From: Cacajao melanocephalus
Taxonomy: Eukaryota; Chordata; Mammalia; Primates; Pitheciidae
Direction: 5' to 3'
DNA length: 64,000 nt
Assembly: GCA_963573385.1 (NCBI GenBank)
Contig: CAUYLG010022036.1
Span: 1 to 64,000 of the forward strand
Part shown: piece by piece, positions 24,169-37,900 of the stretch
How the letters are laid out: every line of letters begins with the position of its first letter
Position numbering within the stretch: the first letter of the stretch is position 1
Translations under genes and position numbers: made by a program
Notes under the pieces: generated by a model
Told to the model about the DNA's origin: nothing
Seen by the model: the letters and a program-made list of their open reading frames with translations, nothing else
Database searches by the model: none

Positions 24169-24255
24169 CTGTGAAGGCAATAGTCATTTATTCTCAAACC
24201 CGTGGTGACCTTTGAAACAACCACCATCTAAGACAGAAAGGGAGAGAGGACTTAC
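24169..24255 (-). other. SORBS2: Very short SORBS2 intron (87 nt)
   Basis: Only 87 nt separate the SH3-1 exon from the linker exon. It has donor GTAAGTCC and acceptor TTGCCTTCACAG. This is near the lower size limit for efficiently spliced mammalian introns. Confidence 0.95.
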
Positions 24256-24370
24256 CTCTACGTATGAGATGGGGAAAATGCCCACTCTTCCGTGGTGTTC
24301 TCCCTCATACCAATTTTGATCAATTTTCCTGAGAATGTAGACAGTATCTCCTTTCTTAAATGACAGCTCC
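24256..24370 (-). CDS. SORBS2: SORBS2 exon: remainder of SH3-1
   Basis: A 115-nt exon: (K)[15 protein letters not shown], then [18 protein letters not shown] and ISYVE. It has the conserved SH3 elements ELSF..GD, the binding-pocket Trp (NWYEG), and the GIFP..YV 3-10 helix/beta-E signature. The acceptor is GTCTCTTCCAG and the donor is GAG|GTAAGTCC. It is separated from the next exon by only 87 nt. First SH3 of the tandem pair that in this family binds proline-rich vinculin, Cbl and Abl-family ligands. Confidence 0.97.
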
Positions 24371-24592
24371 CTGGAAGAGACACGTTTAAATGGTCTTTTT
24401 AGTGATGTACAGCGATGATTCTCAACATCAACACCCTTGCTAGATCTGCATTTGTTTGGGAAATATACTTACAATATTAAAGAATCCAATCTAAGATTGA
24501 GTTGACTCTGATTAGATAAGAATAATCCTTGTAAATTCTTAGAATGGACTTATAACATAACTTTAGAAATGATTTCAAAAAGAGTAAGTATA

Positions 24593-25063
<471 letters not shown>

Positions 25064-26440
25064 TCACAGACAGATTAGTATGAAGTTTAAAGGAGGGGAC
25101 AGACTCTTGCTACTTTATCATTAGTTCATAGGAGAGGCATTTTGAAGCTTGGAAAAATGAATGAATAGTTCTGCTCTGATTTTTTTTTTTTTTTTTTTTT
25201 GTCCTGAAGCTAGTTGGCTAGTTACTAACCCCTCTGCCCTTTTTGATGTACTAAAGCTTCCATGAAGGAAAACAAATATCATGTAGCCTCAGAATAGAAG
25301 TACCAACACTGGAACAGATTTTATCTGTGGGTCTTTTAAGCTGGTTGACAGGTATTTAAATGGAATATCTTGATAAGGAATTTGTGTAACAGAAAATATT
25401 ATACTTTTAATTTTCAATGGGGCACAAAGAATGTGTTTTAAGTGCAAAGACATGTGCCAATGTTTGTCTTCTATCTTCTGTTTATAAAAAATAAAAATAG
25501 TTTCAAGACATTAACTATATTTTGCCATTTTGGCTGTTTCTAAGAAAATTGTGGGTATATTTGATTTGGGAGTTTATAATTTTAAGTTATAATGACATTA
25601 TTCATTTTGAATAATTCATGCCTAAACTTATCACCTTCACTACATTAATTTTTCCTGGCTTAATCATCCAGATGATTAGATTGGTTCATTATTTTGCCTC
25701 CACAGTTATTCTTGGATGGAGGGCAATTAATTTGTATCTTCTCCCAAGAGCATCACTTTGCAACACATCTGCCTTCCCACTCTGGAATCTTCTGCATTGT
25801 TTCATTCAGAATTTTCATTTTCTAAATTTTTTAAAAAAAATTTTGGTTCAGAATTTTTAGTTGGATCATTTATTAGTATAGACCGTATGATGGAGAGAGA
25901 TTTATACCTGATGGAGAACACTTCTCATTGATTAAAAGAATTAATTGAAAAAATGGTGGCATAGTAAAAGAATGATCACACATTCCGAAGTGCTAAAATC
26001 TCCACAATTGAAAATGTGTTAAATTTTCAGTAACCCTAAAGACAAAATAGATTCACAGAATTTTACATTCAAACACAGTGCTTCCTTCCTTTGTACAAAT
26101 GCCTAATGTAAAAAACAGAAAACAGAGCAAAACAAGATATTTAATGTTCACAACACAACAGTTTTACTTGTACCAGATATGGTTTGTTTCTGGAAATGAG
26201 ACTTTTAAAAATATATATTTACATATAAATTACAGGCAATCAATTGTTTAAAACTATGTAAAGAACTCTTTTGTATTTGTATAGGCTTGTATTTACAATT
26301 TTGAAGTCATTAAGACACAGGGAGGTAGCTATTGCTAAAACTCTTAAGTTTTCACAACTGTGTCCCTCTCATCTCAGACCTAGAATTTTAAAGTCCCATT
26401 TGCTTTTTCCCCTTTATTGACTGATGGATTGATGGATTGA

Positions 26441-26723
<283 letters not shown>

Positions 26724-27630
26724 ACTTGTTTTTTATTAAGGCTTCTCAGAGGACCTTGTGAACCTTGGGTGGACATGCTTCCTACTTCATATCCCCTGCC
26801 ATTCCTCAGGGTTTTATATATTTAAGAAAGCTATGGATTGATTTTTACAAAGAAGAAATGAAACGTGTGCTCCATAACATTATTTTATAAAACTGACATG
26901 CATTGTACAAATTGTCACACTATATCCAAATGACAGCAGTTAGGACCAGAGTGCAGTAGCAGCAAAACCTCTTATTTCTCTAATATGAAGAAAAGATGTT
27001 AAGTTTTTCTTCAGGCCAGATTTAAGCCATGTTCGACATCTTAATTTCTAAACAGGATTTTTCTTATCTATTTCATTACCAAATTCTGAGTGAGTTATTT
27101 TTATATGTCTTCTGCCAGAGACAGTTTCTGGAACTATTAATTCATATTATATGCATTTTTATGAATAAATTGTTTTAGTTATTATATATATTCAGTGCAA
27201 ACAACATATAATAATTTAATGACAATTTAAAATGAATTCAATATCTGTCTTGAATTCTACTGGAGACCAAAGTTTCTTAAAGGTCTGTGCCCATGGCCAC
27301 AAAAAATCTGGGCAACTCCCTCTTATTTAAGTTTATTCACGTGCTTTCTCAACCACATGCTTATCTGATGAACAAAGAATAAAGGCAAAAGAAATATTGC
27401 AATTCAGGAGTGTGAAAACACCAACACCCAAAAGACCACAGGAGAAAACTTTGCTCAGAATCTCTGAGGTTTGCAGGCTGAGGATGGCAACTTCAATATA
27501 GAAATCTTTGTACTAAGTTCTTGTCATCAACCCACAAACTATACTTGGGATGTTTGGATAAGTGCATGTTATCAAATTCCCCCAGCTAGTATTAATTACT
27601 CCCCAATACTTTATTTATTTATTAATTCAT

Positions 27631-27923
27631 TCTTTTTTTGAGACAGAGTCCTGCTCTGTTGCCAGGCTAGAGTGCAGTGGCACAATCTCAGCTTTCAGCA
27701 ACAACTACCTCCCAGGGTCAAGCAATCCTCTTGCCTCAGCCTCCTGATAGCTGGGACTATACAGGTGCATGCCCCCATGGCTGGCTAATTTTTGTATTTT
27801 TTTTTGTAGAGATGTGGTTTTGCTATGTTGCCCATGCTGGTTTTAAACTCCTAGGCTCAAGCAATCCACTGCCTTGGCCTCCCAAAGTGCTGGGATTATA
27901 GCCATGAGGCACTGTGTCTGGCC
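27631..27923 (-). mobile_element. Alu
   Basis: Reverse-complement Alu; CAATACTTTATTAATTCATT-like sequence recurs on both sides as a probable target duplication. Confidence 0.92.
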
Positions 27924-28254
27924 CTCAATACTTTATTAATTCATTATTGACACAAAAATTCTAAAAACAAATATTCTTAATTTCTTTTTGTTTTTCCTAT
28001 CCTTTAGAACTCATTGTGTTCTACCTAACATGTTTAATACAATTTAAAACTCAGTATTTCTCAACTAAACTTAAAATGAAAATAAAATTACCCCATCCCA
28101 AGTAATTCTGAAGGAAGCATTTAATGAGAGTAGATTGCTGCATTGGGAATTAGACCTCATTTTAACACATCCCATTGCCATGTTTATCTCTTAAAGTATT
28201 ACTAACATATTTTAAACCACCTCAAATCATATGATGAATATTTATCTTACTTAC

Positions 28255-28301
28255 TTTGATGTCTGAGCTTTAAAATCATAAACAGCTTTTGCAGGCAATT
28301 T
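28255..28301 (-). CDS. SORBS2: SORBS2 exon: start of SH3-1
   Basis: A 47-nt exon encoding KLPAKAVYDFKAQTS(K). AVYDF is the ALYDY-type signature that opens an SH3 fold. The acceptor is CCTTTTTAG and the donor is TCAAA|GTAAGTAAG. Phase 0 in and 2 out; the Lys codon is finished by the first base of 24256-24370. Confidence 0.95.
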
Positions 28302-29731
28302 CTAAAAAGGAAGATAAACAATTAATACTAATTTAAAATTTGAATGTTCTACAAGAAAGTAGTTTCATGTGCCTTAAAGAAAAAGGAAACCTCAAGGAAT
28401 GATTAAACATATGTAATGTAAATGCTGTATGCAATTTATAAATAAATCCATTCATTCTTCATTTAGATATTTAAGCTATAACAGGAATATAATAGATGGC
28501 TTATTTAGCATCATAGTTTATCTTAGGAACTAAGATAGATTAATGTTATAATAAGAGAATAAAATGCCTGCAGAGGATTGCATCCTAGGCATCATTTTGG
28601 CTGTCACAAAGGCTTTTCCTGGATAACTATGAAGGGTCAATGGCTCTATGTTCTATGGAGATTGACACAACTCCTTCTGAATCATAATAAAAGGATCAGA
28701 TGTCATAAAGGAAGCCATCCTTCCCTTCATTAGACACTTATAAACATTTTAGCAAAAAATATTAGCTCAATTATCACTGGGAGGCTGGTTAGCAGGCAAA
28801 AGTATAGGTGTGATCATCTTGCATTCCCTGGAGGGTTCAGGCATCCTTCAGTACTCTGTCAACCTGTCACTTGTCTTTTAGTTGTGATGTGATGTGACAC
28901 ATGCCCATCCTCAACCTTTGGGGCCCACAAATCTCCCTGAGGCACGCTGTACCCTAGAGCTAACTGCGCTTCCTTCCCCACCAACCAACAATCTCTTCAC
29001 TCCATTCTCTTTCCCTGTGACTCTGGTGAACTTTAGGGATCCTGGACCATTTCTAACTTTTTTGGGAGTCCCACAGGCACTAGACTACATCAGACACCTG
29101 TAAGATCCTTTTGGAGTGGCTGCCAGTCCATGTCCAGCTTTTAGTTTCCATCTAACCCTCAAAAGTGCTGATCCAAGGCAGTTTGAGCAGGAGCCCTAGC
29201 TCCGTCTCAGGGCCCTGGACAAAAGAGTTGGTGGGTGTTTCCCAGAGGCAGTGTCCTGAGAGCTGGGTTGGTTAATAGCTTTTTTCAGGAATCTTCTACA
29301 ACAAAAGTAAGCCAGCAAAAATTATTTATGTAGGCTCTGGATTGATTTGCAACACAGTTGACGTCCGGCTTTCTCCTAGACCAGTGGGACAAGAAATTAT
29401 ACAGAGGAAACCTCTTCCCTCCATGAGGTGCCCTAACTCAGGACACTGTTGGGTCACGACGGTTAAGTTCATGGGCATCAGGTCAAGACTCGGAGAGGCC
29501 TCATGGCCAAAATTCGACCACCACTAGGAAAGACCCCAAGCTAGGGTCAGGGTGCGGACTGCTTCTAGGGTCAGAGTTGCTATGCTTGGGCTTCAAGGAA
29601 ATTGTTTCTAGTTGCTTGGTATTTTCACATTTTCTGTCTGAGTTCTTTACTGCTTGGGGATAATTTTTGGCTGGCAAGTGCTGCATCAAGTGTGTTGCTG
29701 TAAAAGACTCTGACGCTATTAAATTAACTAC
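28302..29731 (-). other. SORBS2: SORBS2 intron
   Basis: About 1.4 kb. The part from about 28900 to 29600 is less AT-rich and has small open frames on the plus strand, none with splice or homology support. Confidence 0.8.
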
Positions 29732-29820
29732 CTCTTTTTCTGGAGTTCCTCTTCTTTCCCTTGGTGCACTTCTCCCCATGTCAGTCAAAGTGGATGGGTA
29801 ACTTCTAGGGGACTCGTGGT
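29732..29820 (-). CDS. SORBS2: SORBS2 exon: (D)[15 protein letters not shown]... linker
   Basis: An 89-nt exon encoding [15 protein letters not shown] through to [10 protein letters not shown], preceded by two bases that complete a split Asp codon. It is the basic linker just before SH3-1. The acceptor is TTTCCAATAG and the donor is AAAAAGAG|GTAGTTAA. Phase 1 in and 0 out. The first base of its split codon can come from either the neuronal exon or the 36547-36734 exon. Confidence 0.93.
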
Positions 29821-32607
29821 CTATTGGAAAGAACAGGGCCAGTCATGGTGAGTATCCACTTAATTACAAACCAACTTGTTCTGCCATTTTCCTTGGTGGC
29901 AACTATTTTTTTCCCCAAATTTGGAGAGATACCATTCTCAAACACATGGCTATAAAACTCATAGGTTGTTATAAAATTGTGAAATAAGACACAAAACAAG
30001 AGCATTTCAAAAGGAAAAATATATGAGGTTGCGGAAGTATTATAATTGTCTATATGGATGAAATTGCTACATTGCTGATTAATTCTATTGCCATGCTCAG
30101 TATAGGCAATTTATAGAGGGATTTCTCATATAAAAATTTTTCAAAACTTTGTTTCTATTCCTTTGTCTCTAATTTATAATGACTATTATAAGGTTTATAG
30201 AGGATGGAGAATTTGAAAATAGCAACAATGTGTAGAAAAAGAAACATTTTGTGGAACAATTTAAGACTGTAGTGATGAAAAAGAAAGAGATAAAACCAAA
30301 GAAAGTATGAGGATGACGGGAGTGTGGTCACGAGCATTCTCCTTCCCCGTTACTCTCCCCTCTTCTCTCTTTCTCTATTTTTAAATACTTATTGAATCTT
30401 AAGATGCCATACTATTTATCTACGGTCTTCCTTTGTGCCCAGATGATAAACACCTTATGAGAAAGTAAAGAAACAAAGGGATATTGTTTCCTCTTTCTCC
30501 AAGAAAAAAAGGGATAAACAGAAAGCATTATGCCAGTTGCCAAATTGCTTGTGAAATATTGAATTTTTTGTTCATCTTAAAGCAAAGCATAATCACATTA
30601 CAAAAATTATAATTGCATGTAGTTCTTAATGGTATCTCATACCTTTTGCACTTATGTAATTTATATATGGAACTGTAACTAGACATTAAAAGTATTCCAA
30701 CAGTCCTAAAGAATTTTATCAGTATAACTGAGTCAACATTTGTCGATTTTTAAAATCCCTTTAAGAAATCTAGTTATCCTAACAAGAGTCATTAAAAATA
30801 AAATGTATTTATCCATCTATGAAAGAATTTAAAGTACTGATTCATAATAAGAAAACATCGTTTTAGTGTTTTGACTACTTTGACGACATGAAAGAATTAC
30901 AAGTAGGACATCAGTTGCGTGAAATATAAGGGTAAATGTCTAACTCTCCATGAGTGAGTTGTGAATTACAAAGTCTTTAGTTTTAGGAAGGTAACATGGC
31001 ACAAATGTTTCAGGTAAAACTTAGCCAGTTGTTTTCATTCATGCCAGAAGATTATGTACAGTACGTTTTTTGTTCTAAGTTAATATATTTTCATAATCAT
31101 AGGGCCTCATAAAGGTCATAAATTTTAAGTTACTTTTTCTAACCCATGAAATATAAGCTATTTTTCACTTGGGTGAAACACAATTGGAAAGCAAATATTT
31201 TATTGAAAAACAAAAACACTTTTAAATGCATTTCAAAGCCCTTTCAAGTCATGTTTCAAAAATGTACTCTTACCTGCACATAAAATTGAGAGATGATTAT
31301 ATTGAGATATTGAAAAACTGGAGAAGGTAGCTAATTTATTAAAAAATTGAATTCTGACACATTTCAATTAAAGTTTTCAATTGTAGAAATTGATTTTTTA
31401 AATTCTAATTTATTATTTTGAAGCATGCTGCTTCATTCTAGGTGTAAGCAAAGATAAATATAAGTGTACAGTATAAGTGAAACAGACAAATACTAAGTAG
31501 ATTTGTGCAAGTTAATGAACAATGGAGCCACATTTGACACTAATATGAAATTTGAATTTGTCTTATTTTGTCTGAGATTATATTCTATACGATAACTTCT
31601 GAATTATTAGGGATTTGAATCCCTTTTCTGTTACCTACTGTTTGCGTGACCTTGGACAAATTTCTTATCCTCTCCAGGCCCAACTTCCAAAGTTAAAAAT
31701 GGTTCTAGTTTTAGCCTGGAATGTTCATTTCAGCCTCTTAAAATGTACATAGTGAACAGATGCACTCTAAGAATTAGTGAAAAAAATTAGGTAAAAATAT
31801 TAAAACATCCTGATAAGTCACATAAATCTCCAAAATCGTCCTCTGCATGTTCACTGCTATTTATTCTTGTGGGGCCGTTTCAAAGTTATCTATGAAAACA
31901 GAGTTGAGAGTCACTTTTAGTCTGAATAATTCATATTTCGATACAGGATTGTTTTAGCAGAAATAGAAAGTGAATGAATTAAGTAATGGAAAAGAGAAAA
32001 TGAATACACTGAATGGTGAAAATGGGACTTTTATATATACAGCTTAAAGACACATTCACAAAAATTTTATCGCAATTGTGTGCTTGAAATGGAGAAAGCT
32101 GTTAAACAAGCCCTAACTTCTTTGTGTCCATCAATTACTAATCACATATTTCAGTTTTGCTTCTTGAATGTTCTGATATAGTATCTTCTATAGAGAATGT
32201 GAGCAAGTTATTTATTCATTGAATGAATATAAAGTTTTAAAGTCAATATGAAAATTTTAAAAAGGCTCTTTGTGAAACTATACGTTTTGATTCATGTTAC
32301 AACATAATTTATTGTCTCAGTGTAACGGTTGTTTCAACCCTAATACTAAGCTACAAAATGGCCTTCCCTCTCGTTTTTGAGAGTAAATTTTTGTGAATTG
32401 ATGATCACTTTAAGCCACACATCAAGCCCAGCTATCAGGTGGGCAGATGAGACATATTCACACGTTTGCACAAGTTTCTGCTTCACAACACATAATGATG
32501 CCAAATGGTCTCCCAGCTCGGGAGTGATGAGATGTTGGGATGGAAAATGAAAGAGCTGGAGGGCGGGTCTCTGAACCACAAGGAAAAAGAAAGAAAAGCT
32601 CATCCAC
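29821..32607 (-). other. SORBS2: SORBS2 intron downstream of the neuronal exon
   Basis: AT-rich; a short MIR-like relic lies at about 31600-31690. No gene is supported. An AG and GT near 32346-32607 give short ORFs that run on from the neuronal exon in other frames and are ignored. Confidence 0.8.
31600..31690 (+). repeat. MIR-like relic
   Basis: Sequence of the gtgaccttggacaaatttct type, typical of MIR cores. Diverged. Confidence 0.5.
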
Positions 32608-34194
32608 CTTGGAGGGCGGCGCCACGGTCTTGGTGGTGACAGCTGCTGCCGGCTGTGTCCACGTCTTGGAAAGAGGCACTGTGAGGCGTTCTCCCGCCGT
32701 CGTTCTGGTAGGGTGGGCAATGGATAGCACCATCTTGGGGCAGTGGGTGGAGGGGCAGGTGCAGGGGGCTCCTCGTCAGCGCGCTCAGGGACGAGTTCCT
32801 CTCGGGGACGTCCGGCAGCAGCTCGCTGATGAGGCGGTGCAGGATGCTGTTGTCTGGCAAGCTCCCCCTCTTCTTTTCCGCTTTGATTTGGTCACAGATG
32901 TCCTTGAGGGCAGAGTCGAGGGCCTCAAACACAGACGCCTTGCATTTCGCCTTCTCGGTCTGTTTCTTAGGAGCTGAATTCCTTTTCCTCCGGAAAGGCA
33001 CAGGACTCACTAGAAAAGCGAGTTTGGAAAGGCCGGGGTCCGTCTCCGGCCTCCTGGGCTCCTCCGCGAGTTCGTGTCTGGCTCTTTCGTGTTTCAGCAT
33101 CGTGGTGAATCGAGTGTAGGAGGCCGGGCACCTGCCTTTGCAGGAGCTGATGAGGTGCCGGTGGTGGTGGTGGTGGTGGTGATGGTGGTGGTGGTGGTGG
33201 CTGGATCCGTAAAAGCTTTCAGAGGATGTGAAGGAAAAGTGATCGAAGTCGCTCTCGCTGCAGAACGACGACCCCTCCACGTGGATGTAGTCACTGTGGT
33301 CAGACACGACCCCGTCCTGGTCGCTGTCGGAAAACTCCACGTGGGCTCTGGGCTGCTCGTGGCTGGTGACCTCAATGTGAATGGGCACCAGGGCGTTCGA
33401 CGCGCAGCCCCGCGGGACCTGAGCGGGGCGCCTGCCTTCGTCCTCCTCCTCCAGCAAATACTCGATGGAAAACCGCCTCTTGGGACATAAGCCGTTCTGT
33501 GGCGGTTCTAGGGTCACGGGAGAGAGCATGTCATCCCCCAAATTGGGCATGGATTTGGACTTCTGAATCAGCTTTTCGAATTCGGAAATGCGCGTGGGCA
33601 CCATGTCCCGGGGCACCTCCTCCGTGGAGGACTGGCTCCACGCGTGCCCCAGGCCCTTGTGCTGCTGCTCGTTCTCATACTGCAGGATCCTGGACTTCAC
33701 GGAGCAGATCACCTCGGAATTCATCAGATCCTTGCGGTTAATGCGGTGCATTTTCTTGTACATTTTTAGGAAGCCCGGGGCGTTGTGGGCTGACCGGTGT
33801 CTGATCCTTGATCGGCCATTGCTGCGAACCTCCTGGATGTAGGGGGACCCCCAGGTGATGGCGCAGCTGTCTTTGGAGTCCTCGTCACATAACAGGGAGC
33901 CCATGCTTTCTGACTTGATTTTCGGGTCCGGGAAGCTATCGCAGTCATCATTTAGGAGATCGTCACAGCTACGGGATTTGATTTTGGGAGAAACGGTTTC
34001 TTCCGTGCTGCTCCAGATTTCTGCGTTTTGCCGGGCCATTTGCCAGCCATTCTTGAAAGTAATGGCCCTTGGTGAGTCCCGAGGGACGTCCAAGTGCTGT
34101 CTATAAGTGCTACAGTAATCTAACTCACTTGGGGGGTTGCCGTTGAGCCCTGAGTAACTGCAAAGGGATGGACACATTTTGCTATCATCCCCAC
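32608..34194 (-). CDS. SORBS2: SORBS2 large neuronal (nArgBP2) exon
   Basis: A 1,587-nt, symmetric phase-1 exon of about 529 codons. It is the insert that distinguishes neuronal nArgBP2 from shorter ArgBP2. It begins (G)[15 protein letters not shown] and ends QDRGAALQ(D). Visible elements in order are an [12 protein letters not shown] segment near residue 45, a basic stretch [12 protein letters not shown] near 120-130, KSKSMPNL and [13 protein letters not shown] (basophilic-kinase and 14-3-3-like contexts), an acidic [16 protein letters not shown] patch, a 13-residue poly-His run, a C2H2-like CKGRC...H....H motif, and a C-terminal helix-like [20 protein letters not shown]. The acceptor is TCTGGATTAAAAG and the donor is CAAG|GTGGATG. 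Long open frames on the opposite strand here are shadows. Confidence 0.97.
33161..33199 (-). repeat. SORBS2: (CAC)n trinucleotide run coding poly-histidine
   Basis: By my count there are thirteen consecutive His codons (twelve CAC and one interrupting CAT) within the neuronal exon, followed by Arg-His-Leu. The run is a likely site of length variation between alleles or species. Histidine runs are associated with nuclear-speckle targeting or metal binding in some proteins; no such role is shown here. Confidence 0.95.
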
Positions 34195-36546
34195 CTTTTA
34201 ATCCAGAGCAGCGTGGTAGAAGAGAGACATTTGGAGAAGTTAAAAGGTTCACAAAGAGAGGAGAGCATGTCAGTAAGCATCAGACAGCACAGGGAGGAGA
34301 AAGCAGTTAGTGTGTTTTAATCTAGAGGCCGATTGTTAACACATGCAGCTTCAACGCTAGAGAAAAAGGTCTAATTCTAAAGCGAGCTAATACTTTTTCC
34401 AATGGATGTAGCTTTGCGGAGAGACCTGACGAAATCACGTATAAGAAGTAACTGATGTAGCAAATACATCTACTTCTTTTGCATAATTCATACATCTTTC
34501 TGATAATATTGTTTGCCAAAAACACAATAGAACCTTTTCAGCGGATAGCGTGATCTGGTAGTAATTTAAAGGTTTAACGGTTAGTGTCAAAAAGGTTATA
34601 CACTTAATGAATTTAATAGGGCCAGAATTTGAGTCTCATTTGATTCATAATGATACACAGGTAAAGAGGGGTTTATAAATTTACATTGAATTAATACTCA
34701 TAACTATATCAAATAATTTTTTGTGAGTTTTGAATTTTAAAAGCTATAAGGCAAAGTATTCTCCAAAATTGCAAAATCAAAATGCTGTGAACTATTGCTG
34801 CTAATCCTTTTCCAAGAAAAAAACAGCTAAAGCTCTTTAAACAAACTAATTTACCTCTTTAATTACTCTGCCTTTAATCTTTTATTAGGTACACAGTTCT
34901 CATGGGAAAACTGAATATAGTGCAAAACTTTCTTCAGAGGTACATACATCATGCTTTTTTTAGGGAGAAGAGTTTTTAAACAAATCATTTGCAATTTGAT
35001 AATAGAGTTCCACATTTGGCCTCAATTTTTAATAGCTATGGAAATGTTCTTTTGCTTTGCTGAGTTAACTGATAAATGAGAAGCCAAATTATATATAACG
35101 GGATATTTTCTTCTTAGAATTAAAATCTAATGGAGGAAAATATCTCTATTCAATACTCATACCTCATGATGTTCCCTAAATTCTTTAAAAGCAGAGAAGC
35201 ACATTAAGTAGATATGTAGTGTCTGGGAAAGGAAGTTGGTTTAACACTCCCTGTGATAAAACAAACATCTAAATTTATCAGAATCCTTTTAACTTTTGGG
35301 TAGTATCCAAGCATAATGAGTCAATGGCATTTCATGACCTCCTTGTTACCTTAAGACATTCATTTGAATAACTGAGTTGAATCTGATAAGGCATCTCTGC
35401 TCCTCAGAGGAAGGGTGTGATGGATGGGGCTCACAGACTCTGAACCATCAGCTGATACAGCTTTACGAGGCCTTAAAAGGGCTAGGCCACCACCTACTCA
35501 GAGTCCAATCATCACGACCAGAATATCTTTTGCACACAAATCAGCTACCTCTTTTAACTATCATGTGGTAATGGTTTTAGTGCCTATAGTCGATATACGT
35601 AGCCGAATAGGTCTGGTTTTATGGAAACTTATGTTAGAGCTCAATTTCTTCACACATTTCAAAATCCCTTTCTCTTCTGTTTCAACCCCAAGATATTAAA
35701 GGAGATTGTGGGGGTCCCAAATTTGGTAAAGCCCTAACCAGGTCCCTGTGGGTGCTGGTTCAATCCTCACTCTTCATCTCAGCAATATTCCTGTCCTCAA
35801 GGAAGCCCTCTAAATGGTCTTCCAGAAACCTGAAGGAGTGACTTAACTCCTTTCAATAGTGACCTTCCCACATTTGCAGAGAGGAGACAGATTGTTTAGA
35901 AAAAAGGCTTGGAGATTCCTGAACTTTATAATTATGGCTTGGGATCAGTGAGTCCTGACTGTGAACTGTTGTGAACTGACCACTGTGCTACATGACAGGA
36001 CGTGGATGCACCACTGTTCATATGAAGGTGGCTCAAAATATACAGCAAATGGCTAAAGAAATTAATAGGCTGGAATTTTTAAAAAAATCTAGAATTGAAT
36101 AATCAAAAAAAAAAACCTCCAAACCAATGTATATTTTAGGCAACAATTTCCTCTGTTGCTGCTTGTAATTTCTATCCTATAAATTTGACTAATTTGTTCG
36201 TTGTAGAAACATTAGAAAAATTTGACTATATGTCAGTGTTTACAATGACATCTCTTAACAGCCTGATGATACACTATTTGATTGCTTCAATTTGTTTAAA
36301 AAGTGATCTATTTGGGGAAAGAAAGTGTTAGCAGATGCTAGTCAGAGTTCTTTAAGCAACCTAACTGGCTCGCCAGCTTGAGTCAGTCTGGGTGGGAAGA
36401 AAGCTACTGTTCTAAAACTATGTTTTATTCCAGACACTGTAGATGGGAGCTGGCCCACGCCGCTATCACTGGGCCAGCTTTCACGCAGTGCTCTAGGCTA
36501 AAACGTAAACTAGTAAATTGTTGCGTTTTCATTTACTATTGCTCAC
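34195..36546 (-). other. SORBS2: SORBS2 intron upstream of the neuronal exon
   Basis: 2.35 kb of unique-looking AT-rich sequence. No Alu was recognised. No additional exon supported. Confidence 0.8.
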
Positions 36547-36734
36547 CTTTTGCTCTCGATGGGGAAGAAGGAGAAGAACTAGTGAAAGACTTTGTAAGGG
36601 TAGTGCTTGATCCGGGGAGGTCCACTTGGCCTGGGCTGGTCCTGCTCGCACTTTGATCTCCCAAGCCCCGTGGTGGACCCACCGCAGGCTCGCTCTTCCT
36701 CCGTTTCCTGAAGTCGCTGGCCATGCTTGCAGAA
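36547..36734 (-). CDS. SORBS2: SORBS2 exon: basic/serine-rich linker
   Basis: A 188-nt exon opening (S)[19 protein letters not shown] and closing with the serine-rich [11 protein letters not shown](G). RKRRKSEP is a good basophilic-kinase context. The acceptor is CTTCCTTCTTTCAG and the donor is AAAAG|GTGAGC. Phase 2 in and phase 1 out. The Gly codon split at the donor can be completed by the large neuronal exon (GT) or replaced by Asp (AC of 29732-29820) when that exon is skipped. Both joins stay in frame, which matches the non-neuronal and neuronal isoforms. Confidence 0.95.
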
Positions 36735-36940
36735 CTGAAAGAAGGAAGCAGCATCTGTTTGATTGCCAATGGAAAAGGGTAAGGCGTGCACCAGAAAAAC
36801 CAGTGGAATGTGCTAGTGACAATGGCATAACTCTTCAACCTCTACCCACAAAACCGCATTGCTAGGAACTCATCCCTTGACATTCAACATGATTTCTCTA
36901 GAAAGATCTTTTAAAAAATCAATAGACTTTATTAAAATTT

Positions 36941-37219
36941 TGAGATGGCTTCTGGCTCCATCACCCAGGCACAATCACAGCTCACTGCAGCCCCAAACTC
37001 CGGGGCTCAAGGGATACTCCCGTCTCAACCTCCTGAGCAGCTGGGACCACAGGTGTGCACCACCACGCCTGGCTATTTTTTTTTTTTAATTTTTGTTTCT
37101 ATAGAGACAGAGTCTCACTATGTTGCCCAGGCTGGTTTCAAACTCCTGAGCTCAAGTGATCCTCTAGCCTCAGTCTCCTGAAGTGCTGGGATTCCAGGCG
37201 TGAGACGTTGTGCCCAGCC
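36941..37219 (-). mobile_element. Alu (AluJ-like)
   Basis: Reverse-complement, strongly diverged Alu with an expanded T-run at its middle (about 37076-37089). Confidence 0.92.
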
Positions 37220-37439
37220 GACTTAATTTTTTCAGAGACGTTTAAGGCTTCAGAAATGTTGATTGGAAAGTGTAGAGAGTTTCCTTACAGTCCCTTCCCT
37301 CTTGCACAGTTTCCCTTATCATTTACATATTCTATTAGTGGGGTACATTGTTACAATTGGTGCATCTACCTTGACCCATCCTCACCCCAAGTCCATAATT
37401 TATATTCGAGTTCACGTTTTGTTTTAAACATTTTATAGG

Positions 37440-37900
37440 TTTTGAGAAATGTATAATGATGTGTGTCCATCATTAATGTGTCAATCATATAAAATTTTTA
37501 CTGCCATAAAAAGCTTCTGTCCTCCAGCTTCTCACCCTCTCTTCCTCCTGCCCATCTTGGCCACTGATCTTTCCACCGCCTCCGCAGTTTTGCCTTTTCA
37601 CCACGCCCAGTTGATATCACGCAGAATGTGGCCTCTCAGATTGGATTCCTTCACTCAGTAATATACTTTTAAGGTTCTTCCATGTATTTTTGTCACTCAG
37701 TAGCTGATTTTGTTGTATTGCTGAGTCACATTCTATTACATGGATGCGCCACAGTTTAACCATTCACCTATTGAAGGACATCTTGGTTGCTTTCAAGTTC
37801 TAGCAATTATAAATAATGCTGCTAAAAAGACTACCTGCTGGTTTTTGTATGAACATAAGTTTTTAAACATCTTTGAAAGTCAACATTCTCCTATAGTGTC
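37440..37900 (-). mobile_element. Old L1 fragment, antisense
   Basis: Text such as gtcacattctattacatgga and accattcacctattgaagga is the reverse complement of an old L1 ORF2 3' region. Edges are approximate. Confidence 0.7.

Noticed and set aside
33074..33490. Plus-strand ORFs of 80-145 codons opposite the neuronal exon
   Set aside because: Shadow frames of the real minus-strand exon; poly-Val there is just the complement of the CAC repeat.
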